Source: Poa pratensis | Lineage: Eukaryota > Streptophyta > Magnoliopsida > Poales > Poaceae | DNA: 64,000 bases | Assembly (NCBI GenBank): GCA_947311845.1 | Contig: CAMZMU010000075.1 | Location: 20,465,670-20,529,669 of the forward strand | Reading direction: 5' to 3' | Shown: positions 57,926 to 64,000 of the stretch, piece after piece | Layout of the letters: the number at the start of each line of letters is the position of its first letter | Position numbering within the stretch: the first letter of the stretch is position 1 | Notes under the pieces: generated by a model | Databases searched by the model: none | What the model was told of the DNA's origin: nothing | The model's input: only the letters and a program-made list of their open reading frames with translations | Program-made: the position numbers and the translations under genes

Positions 57926-58757
57926 CGAGAACCCTTCTCCGATCAATGACTATCAGGGAGACCTGGATGGTTATGATAGTCCCTGTGCGTCCATGAAATA
58001 TCTTTGTCGTTTGAACCTTAGACGTCATGTCTCAGTCCTTTTGCCAGGCGATACTTAGTTTGTCCGAGACTCGATCTCCGGTATCATGATACCGAGATTG
58101 ATCTCGTTATTTGACAATACTATCTTTACTCGTCTGTGATATTACATCCTCGTGATCTAGTCACATGCTTGGAAGCTCATTGATGTAATCTCACCGAGTG
58201 GGCCTAGAGTATCTATCCTGCTATATGCGGATTGGAAAATCCCGCTCTTGATCCGTCGCCTCAACATACTTCCTTCCGATACCTGAGAGGGACACCTTTA
58301 TTATAATCCTATGTAAGAGGTGACGTTTGTGCAATCAAAGTATCTTTCAGAAATAGCAATTAGAGTTGATCTCACGGTCGATGGCGTAATGACTACGTCC
58401 TATAAATATTGGGTTGCGTCCATCACATCATTCACCTAATGACTTGACTCTATTATCAATTGACGTCCAATTCCATGATCAGGAAACCTTGATCATCTGT
58501 TGATCTCAATGGACTAGTAAAGAGGCTACTAGGGATATGATTGTTTACGTACCACACGTGTATTAATGTTTCCGCTTAATACAGTTATAGCATGATACAA
58601 AACTTATTATGAACAAATGAGATATGACAAATAAAATATATTTATTAATTGCCTCTAGGGCATATCTCCAACAATACTTTCAAGCATACAAAGGACAAAT
58701 GTTGAATTGGTAAGGGCCATGGGCAACTGGACTTAAAGGTTAAGTATTCATTTACAG

Positions 58758-59334
58758 TATGAACAAGACAAGAACAAGATTATAATGTCATACTATGCCT
58801 TTAGGGATATGCAAAGTGGGTAAGTGGGATATGTGGGCTAGTACAAATTAGGTGGGGGACAATCTAATTTGTACTATCCCACTAATCCCACTTTTGCATC
58901 CTTGTATACCTTAAGCGGACTGTGTGACAGTATGATCTTTATTTATTTATTGCGGGGAGTGTGGTCTTTATTTGTACAAACATGTGAGGGACTCTTTGAA
59001 CACAAATTCTAACAGCATACAAATTGCTAAGCAAAAAATGGAAGATCCAAATGTCATGATTTTGTGCTCTTATGGATACAAACAGACAACTAAAATAAAC
59101 ACGTATATTTGCAAATAAGGCTCTTAAGATGTTTCACGGGGAATCCACAAAATTTGAATGCAAGCAAAGTCTTTTAACTGATGACAGGGAAATTTTACAC
59201 TCCATCAATTTCGTGGTCTTAAGTGGCCCCATAGTAAATATTGTCATGGATTAAAATTCCACGAAATTTGAATGAAAAAAATCATCTTTTGTCCAGAGTC
59301 CAGAGTCCAGAGCAGCTGTAGTACGTAAGGTAAA
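58758..59334 (+). promoter_or_regulatory. Distal upstream region of the WRKY gene, duplicated at 27406-27944
   Basis: Contains the palindromic MITE-like hairpin (58803-58904) and an A/T-rich stretch. A CCAGAGT triplication (about 59293-59312) is present here and shortened in the other copy. Regulatory function is inferred from position only. Confidence 0.5.
58803..58904. repeat. Palindromic MITE-like hairpin, copy 2, about 0.7 kb upstream of the WRKY gene
   Basis: Arms around GTGGGCTAGTACAAATTAGG and CTAATTTGTACTATCCCACT pair. It has a short GGATATGTG insertion relative to copy 1. Confidence 0.65.
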
Positions 59335-59453
59335 TTAAAATGTCTTGCATTCTTTAACATTTTGGCTGCTTCGGTGAAGTCTCTACTAAGCTCGCTAAAA
59401 AAAATTACAGTTCTTTCTGCTCACCATAACCCAGACGCGGTTCCTTCGCCCAT

Positions 59454-59460
59454 TATATAA
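59454..59460 (+). promoter_or_regulatory. TATA box of the WRKY gene
   Basis: TATATAA lies 163 bases before the start codon, with a C/T-rich stretch (about 59466-59520) after it, typical of a plant transcription start and leader. No TTGAC W-box core was noticed between 59335 and the TATA box. Confidence 0.7.
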
Positions 59461-59622
59461 GCCATTCCCCTCGTCCCTTCACTTCACTCACCATCTCTCC
59501 CAACTCCGATCACATCTCCATCCTGACTCTCACGCACGCACGCTGCACAATCTGTTTCCTGGCTTGCCTGGTAAAAAAAGAGAGGAAATTCCTTAGCGGC
59601 AAGAAATTAAGGGCAGAGAGAG

Positions 59623-60996
59623 ATGGAGAGCGTGGTGGATGGCAATGGAGGAGGGAGCCGTCTGGTGATGACTGAGCTGAGCAACATCAAAGAGCTGGTG
59701 AAGCAGCTCGACGTGCACCTGGGAGGCTGTCCCGAGCTCTGCAAGCACCTGGCCGCGCAGATCGTCACAGTCACCGAGAGGTCCATCGGCATGATCAGGT
59801 CCGGCAACTTCGACGGCCGGAAGAGCTCTGCCACCGGCGCCGGCATCGACTCGCCGCCTTTCCCGGAGACGCCCAGCCCCTTCAGTAGCGTCTCCAACAT
59901 GCCTTTCAAGGCGAACAAGAAGAGGTGAATACTTTATGAAAAAAACTGAGCTTGTCACGGTTCATGAATCACTGGTGTTTTGGAACTTTTCGGGTCTAAA
60001 TTATTAAGTGGATCTCTTGTTCTTGGATTTGCAGGAAGATGATGCAAAAGGTTAGGGTGAGCTCGGCGGCAGGAGGAGCAGAAACAATCTCAGTCGACGA
60101 CGGCTATAGCTGGAGGAAGTACGGGCAGAAGGAGATCCTTGGAGCCCAGCACCCAAGGTTGGTTTTTGCACATTTCAGAAGAAATTTATCTTTTTCTGAG
60201 CCTAATCCGCAAATGTTTTCGGAAGTGGCTACGAAATATTTTCCCTCTTTGATTTGGAAACTGTGGTCGTCCCTTTTCTTCGGTTGAAGGTGCAAGCCTT
60301 TCAGCTGTTCCCAAATGTAAAATGGAAAAATTACAGAATTCAGAACTAGACGTGCCATGGATTTGTTTGCCGTCCCTGACCTGAACTGTGCACCATTGCA
60401 GAGCATACTACCGTTGCACGTACCAAAAATCTCAGGGGTGCGCGGCGACGAAGCAGGTGCAGCGTGCCGACGATGACCCGACGCTCTACGACGTGGCCTA
60501 CCACGGCGCACACACGTGCCTTCACAAGACTGCGGCGGCAGCCAAGGTTCAGCCGGCGACGCCGAACCCGGACGCGCGTGGCCTTCTGCAGAGCCTCAGC
60601 TCGAGCCTGACGGTGAACACCCAGGGGCTCACTTCCGGGCATCAGCAATCCACGCCCTTCAGTTTCTCCTCGCCGGCGATGAGCGGCATGACGCCGCCGG
60701 AGCACTACCCGTTCTCCACGCCGTCGACGCCGGGGAACTGTTACGGGCAAGGCGTGTCGCTCTCGCCGTCCCAGCTTCAACTCTCACCGCCGACCTCGGA
60801 GTCGAGCTACATCCCAATGAACCCGTTCGAGGCGGAGTGGAGGGCGCCGTCTGAACTCCAAGAAATGGTGTCCGCGCTGGTCGCCGCGACGAGCGTTCCG
60901 GATCCGGCGATGCAGGAGACCGCATTCTCCCAGGACGGATTCGAGTTATTCGACCCGAACTACTTTGACGTTTCTCTCTTCCTCGCCTTAGAATGA
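59623..60996 (+). CDS. Group III WRKY transcription factor (three exons)
   Basis: Exons at 59623-59924, 60035-60157 and 60402-60996 join to 339 codons plus TGA. Both introns have GT..AG ends. The start is the first ATG after an in-frame TAA at 59608-59610. Residues ~16-32 form a predicted helix (LSNIKELVKQLDVHL), and KKRK (~99-102), spanning the first intron, is a likely nuclear signal. The single WRKY domain has WRKYGQK at 127-133 and the zinc ligands C147, C155, H179 and C181. The CX7CX23HXC spacing defines group III. The second intron splits the PR codon of the domain, the usual R-type position. The Ser/Pro-rich and acidic C-terminus (205-339) is a plausible activation region. Members bind W-boxes and commonly act in defence and stress. 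The residue after the intron is Ala (PRAYYRC) where Gly or Ser is frequent. The ORF is intact, so it is probably functional. Confidence 0.95.
59925..60034 (+). other. WRKY intron 1
   Basis: 110 bp, GTGAAT...TTGCAG, phase 2, within the KKR codon run. Confidence 0.85.
60158..60401 (+). other. WRKY intron 2 (R-type, inside the WRKY domain)
   Basis: 244 bp, GTTGGT...TTGCAG, phase 2, splitting the Arg codon of HPR. Position and phase match the conserved intron of group III WRKY domains. Confidence 0.9.
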
Positions 60997-61217
60997 TGGG
61001 CAGGAAAGAACGCTAAAAGAAGTATAGAAAAACCGCAACTGTAGACAATGTAGTGTTCGGAGATGAGATTATTTTCCGTTTTTCTTCGGATTATTTCATT
61101 TCTTTTGGACTCCCGACTCGTCCCGAGAGGGCGAAATGAGATGGTTTTTCCTATCAGTCCGGCTAGTAGTTGTCCCATAGCAGATGGAGGACAAGTGTGC
61201 AACTTGTAAATGGAAAT
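60997..61217 (+). other. Probable 3' UTR of the WRKY gene
   Basis: A/T-rich transcript-like sequence without an ORF. No perfect AATAAA was noticed, so the polyadenylation site is not called. Confidence 0.4.
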
Positions 61218-61661
61218 CAATGTGTTTTTTTCAGGGCAGCTTTATTTGTGAAATCCATGGGATCTGCAGCAGGGGAGCTCGGGAGCTACTCCCAGGAGTG
61301 TATCCACGGTGACTCTTTGTCGGCCGCCATCAAAGATGGTCGAAGGGCGACCACTCTAGCACTCCCCACCCTCTTTGTCGGCTTCGGCTCTCTTCAGCAA
61401 CCTGCTGGCTACCATGCCAAGTTGGAGGCCCCTCAACGCCGGTGCATTGGGCGGCGACACGTTTGGATGTGCCGTAGTTCGTCAACGCGCGTGGTGAGAA
61501 GGAGGTGGACCCGATGGCGTTTTCAGAAAATATTCTGGGTCCTTGGCACAAAAAGTTTGTACCCGTTTGTAAATTTCTACTTCTTTTGGTCCTTCTTGTA
61601 TTATGCCACCGTTGTTAATGAAAGCTTCTAGTTCCTCTGGGACCGGCCCTATTCAAAAAAA
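61218..61661 (+). mobile_element. Probable 3' fragment of a non-LTR retroelement
   Basis: A GC-rich, coding-like segment (61260-61530) is followed by a T-rich tail zone, GTTGTTAATGAAAGCTTCTA and a terminal A run (61655-61661). This layout resembles Triticeae LINE 3' ends. No domain is identified and no clear TSD was found. An exonised or gene-derived origin is possible. Confidence 0.4.
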
Positions 61662-61664
61662 TAA

Positions 61665-62561
61665 GGAAAAAGTCCAAAATGAACTTATAGAGGAAAGCTA
61701 AATCAAACCCTGAGCTTTGAATCCCCGAAATTGACACTCTGAACTTGTCAATCCCGGTCTATTTTGGACCCTAGACCTGTTTGGATCGTAAAAAAATAAA
61801 TAATTTCTAAATTCAATAATTCGTCGCTTTCACTGACAAAGAAGGCCCACTTGTCATCACAATTAAAAAATATAGAAATAAAAAAATCAAAAAGTCAACA
61901 TCTCCTTCCTCCAACACCCCCGTCGTGCCTTCTCAAATCTTGTCCCACTCTCGATGGGCTCGCCGACGGAGGTGGATCGATGGCGACGGCCGGTGATGCG
62001 GAAGAATCGCTGTAGGGAGCGACCCCTGACCCCCACTTTCCTGCCCGTTCCCATGGTCGCCTGAAAGTCAAGCCCGCCATCGCCTTCTATTCTCAGCTTG
62101 GATGGCGCCATCACCGGCGGCAGGTTTTGCAGAGCTCGTCCACCACCCGCATCCCGAGCGCGACGCTGCCGCATGCGAACCGGCCATGGCGAAGGCGGCG
62201 GTGAGGACGAGTTGGCCGCGTCCACGACCATGGTGAAGGCGGCGGCAAGGGTGATCTGGGCGCGGCCACGGCCATGGCGACAAGCGCGCCCTACCCCTCC
62301 CCAATCCCCCGCATCTGCTACAGCTTGCTAAGGTGAATTCCACATATATAGGAACAGGATGATTATGACATGCGGGCTCGTATCGTGAGTGAGAGTAATA
62401 GGCTAGCTCGGTCGGAATTGTAAAATTTTGAAGTGCGCCAAACAGGTATAGGGTCCAATATAGACCGGGATTGACAAGTTCAGAGTGCCAATTTCGAGGA
62501 TTTGATTTAACTTTCCTATATAGGAGTAAGTTAAGTTTAAGGTTCATTTTAAACTTTTTCC
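61665..62561. mobile_element. Mutator-like non-autonomous element with GC-rich cargo (Pack-MULE candidate)
   Basis: Exact 9 bp TSD AAAAAATAA (61656-61664 and 62562-62570), the MULE length. The arms start GGAAAAAGTCCAAAATGAAC (left) and GGAAAAAGTTTAAAATGAAC (right, in reverse). They pair for more than 100 bases, including CTCTGAACTTGTCAATCCCG in both. Between the arms lies a GC-rich stretch (about 61915-62335) whose composition resembles grass first exons. A minus-strand frame at 61887-62231 is open across much of it. No transposase. The source gene is not recognised. Confidence 0.8.
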
Positions 62562-62570
62562 AAAAAATAA

Positions 62571-62749
62571 AGAGCGAGTAAGACTCGGAGTCAAGTACCC
62601 TGTCAACCTGCCTGCTGCGCGACAGGCAAAGTTAAGGAGGGGCCGAGATGAAGCCAGACTGCGCCGTGCCATCCATGGACCATGGATAGACGACGCCTTT
62701 TCGGTTGTTGCCTGGGCTGCGCACCATAACCACATGCGCGCCCGCGTCA
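62571..62749. other. No feature seen
   Basis: Short non-coding interval between the Mutator-like element and the inverted repeat. Confidence 0.4.
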
Positions 62750-63340
62750 GCGTCCACCCCCACGTAAATGTGGAACTGGACTTCTATAGTCCATGGACTT
62801 TGGACCTAAATTTCGTTGGATCCTGTTGGACTGGACTCTAATGGACATGGACATTAATTGGACGTAAAATCCAACCGTGCTGGCCACCGTTTGGAGCTCA
62901 AAATTGGATAGCCCAATATCCAATGGACCAGCAACGCCCTGTGCCGCACACGTTAAAACCGGCTCCGCGTCCGAACGTTTCCACGTCTAGCTGATCGATC
63001 GGATAGGCCACAGTGTCACGTCTAGCTGAACAAGCGTCGCGTCTAGCTGATCGTTCGGATCCACGTCTAGCTAGCAGCCTGCATGATTTTTTTTGTTCCA
63101 TCGTCACGTCTAGCTGGTGCGTGACTGCGTGATCTCCGCACGCGCCGCCACACCGCAAATGTCCATTGGACCTTGGGTTATCCAATATTTTCACTAGTTG
63201 GAGTGGATGGATCTGGACATTATGAAGTTAAACGTGGACTGATGTTGGATTGGACCAAGTGGAAGCTGGACATTAGTTGGGCCTGTGACATTTGGGTTTG
63301 GACTCCGATCCAATTCCAGGTTTACCCCCACGCGGTGGCG
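62750..63340. repeat. Imperfect inverted repeat, MITE-like
   Basis: The left arm contains CCCCCACGTAAATGTGGAAC and TATCCAATGGACC. The right arm read in reverse contains CGTGGGGGTAAACCTGGAAT and GGTCCAATGGACA. Both arms are rich in TGGAC and CCAAT words. No TSD is assigned. Confidence 0.4.
62982..63116 (+). repeat. Five interspersed copies of CACGTCTAGCTG
   Basis: Exact at 62982-62993, 63017-63028 and 63105-63116, and with one mismatch at 63038-63049 and 63062-63073. They are unevenly spaced within the loop of the inverted repeat. Three of them are followed by GAT or GAA. Confidence 0.75.
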
Positions 63341-63394
63341 TACGTACGTCTGTGCCCAACGCGGCCGAGGAGACCACACGGCCATTTGTTGCTC

Positions 63395-63402
63395 TATAAA
63401 TA
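63395..63402 (+). promoter_or_regulatory. Possible TATA box
   Basis: TATAAATA is followed by a leader-like A/C-rich stretch (about 63410-63460), but no convincing gene begins downstream before the window ends. Confidence 0.25.
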
Positions 63403-64000
63403 ATCAAGCCTCCAACCACAAAAACTACACTTGCAATCCTAATCAGATCCAAAACCTCCGGGAGGGTGGCGCTCGCAACTTGCAGTTCTAGCCAGCGGGA
63501 GGGTGGGGGACACGGTGTGAACACAAATGTAGGCACGTGTAGTAGGTCCATGTGCTAAATAAGCTCGCGCCTGCTGCGCTTCTATACATTAGATTCTGAT
63601 CGCGTTGTCACATACTACTTGCTTTGTGCCTATACTAGAGTCTGGCGTTAGTTCGGGTACCAGCCGCGTGGTGCATTGTATGTGCCTGCCTGGGGTTCCG
63701 TTGCTTGGTCCCCCACTCACGGTGGATGAGATCCGGGAACTCCGCATGGTCAGCCTTTCCAAAGGACAACGTTTTCTTAACCGCCAAACGACCTCCAAAG
63801 GTCCAACGGGGTTCGAACTCAAAAAACGCCCACAACGTCACCATCCAAGCGTTCGGGCCGAGCCTGTTTTTGTCCGGCACCACCGACCCACTTGGCGGCC
63901 TGCTTGGGGGCGCCAGACACCGCCCGGACACACCCTTCGCCGGAGTTTATAGGCACGCGAAAAATTGATGCGAGGAATGGAAGATTGACCTCGGAAATTG
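63403..64000. other. No supported gene
   Basis: Several overlapping ORFs on both strands (63605-63952 plus, 63589-63931 minus) have no recognisable domain. The GC-rich end (63700-63950) may belong to another transposon or to a gene that extends beyond the window. Confidence 0.3.

Larger units (their letters stand above)
34357..58673 (-). mobile_element. Copia-type solo LTR no. 1, copy 2, split by three insertions
   Basis: TSD ATACT at 34352-34356 and 58674-58678, identical in sequence and context to copy 1. The LTR survives as four pieces: 34357-34419, 47115-47336, 55662-56294 and 57926-58673. They are separated by the Copia array (TSD CCAGG), the outer solo LTR (TSD TCCAG) and LTR no. 2 (TSD CGAGA). 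The pieces add up to about one 1.6 kb LTR. Confidence 0.9.
29975..59334 (+). repeat. Segmental duplication, copy 2
   Basis: Collinear with 16985-27944. It is expanded by the Copia array (34420-47114) and by the solo LTR that contains a Gypsy element (47337-55661). Removing these and one TSD each leaves about 8.3 kb. It ends about 290 bp upstream of the WRKY start codon. It lacks the LINE fragment, the 592 bp insertion and the 1.5 kb retroelement of copy 1. Confidence 0.9.

Noticed and set aside
63605..63952. 115-codon plus-strand ORF near the window end
   Set aside because: Overlapping open frames on both strands, no domain and no promoter-linked start. It could be part of another transposon cut by the window edge.
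1..64000. CRISPR arrays, bacterial operons, tRNA or full rRNA genes
   Set aside because: No regular spacer-repeat arrays, no cloverleaf sequences noticed, and all context is plant nuclear. The repeat structures are explained by transposons.

Overview
The window is plant nuclear DNA, almost certainly from the grass tribe Triticeae (wheat, Aegilops, barley or a relative). This rests on the repeats: Copia LTRs opening TGTTGGAGATATGCCC in the Angela/BARE/WIS manner, Gypsy elements primed by tRNA-Asp or initiator tRNA-Met, a Cassandra-type TRIM with 5S-like LTRs, Stowaway MITEs with CTCCCTCCGT ends, and a LINE with a zf-RVT tail. Only one intact protein-coding gene is visible, a three-exon group III WRKY transcription factor at 59623-60996 (+). 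Nearly everything else is transposable elements, their debris, and a segmental duplication.

Layout. 1-1332: a long-TIR MITE-like inverted repeat abuts a Cassandra-like TRIM. 1400-8850: a broken gene fragment, possibly carried by a DNA transposon, is split by a gag-only Gypsy-type element (2015-8202, TSD AGGAG). 8893-9470 is a repeat found again at 28013-28745. 10105-16956: a near full-length, mutated LINE on the minus strand. 16985-27944 and 29975-59334 are two copies of one ancestral segment of about 8.3 kb. Between them, 27945-29974 holds further partial copies.

Both long copies contain the same nested pair of Copia-type LTRs: one with TSD ATACT and, inside it, one with TSD CGAGA. Those insertions therefore predate the duplication. 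Copy 1 then gained a truncated LINE with a hAT MITE inside it, a 592 bp LTR-like insertion and a 1.5 kb non-autonomous LINE. Copy 2 gained a 12.7 kb Copia element (34420-47114) that is itself a tandem array with a truncated middle LTR. Copy 2 also gained a solo LTR (47337-55661) that holds a gag-pro-only Gypsy element (48136-54855). Because one copy keeps the empty site for most insertions in the other, the order of events can be read directly.

59335-64000: the WRKY gene with TATA box and leader, a probable non-LTR 3' fragment, a Mutator-like element with GC-rich cargo (Pack-MULE candidate, 9 bp TSD), and an imperfect inverted repeat enclosing five copies of a CACGTCTAGCTG motif. The second copy of the duplicated segment ends about 290 bp upstream of the WRKY start codon, so distal upstream sequence of this gene exists twice in the window and the gene only once.

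Limits: all boundaries, TSDs and homologies were found by eye. Family names are given by lineage resemblance only, and no similarity search was run.
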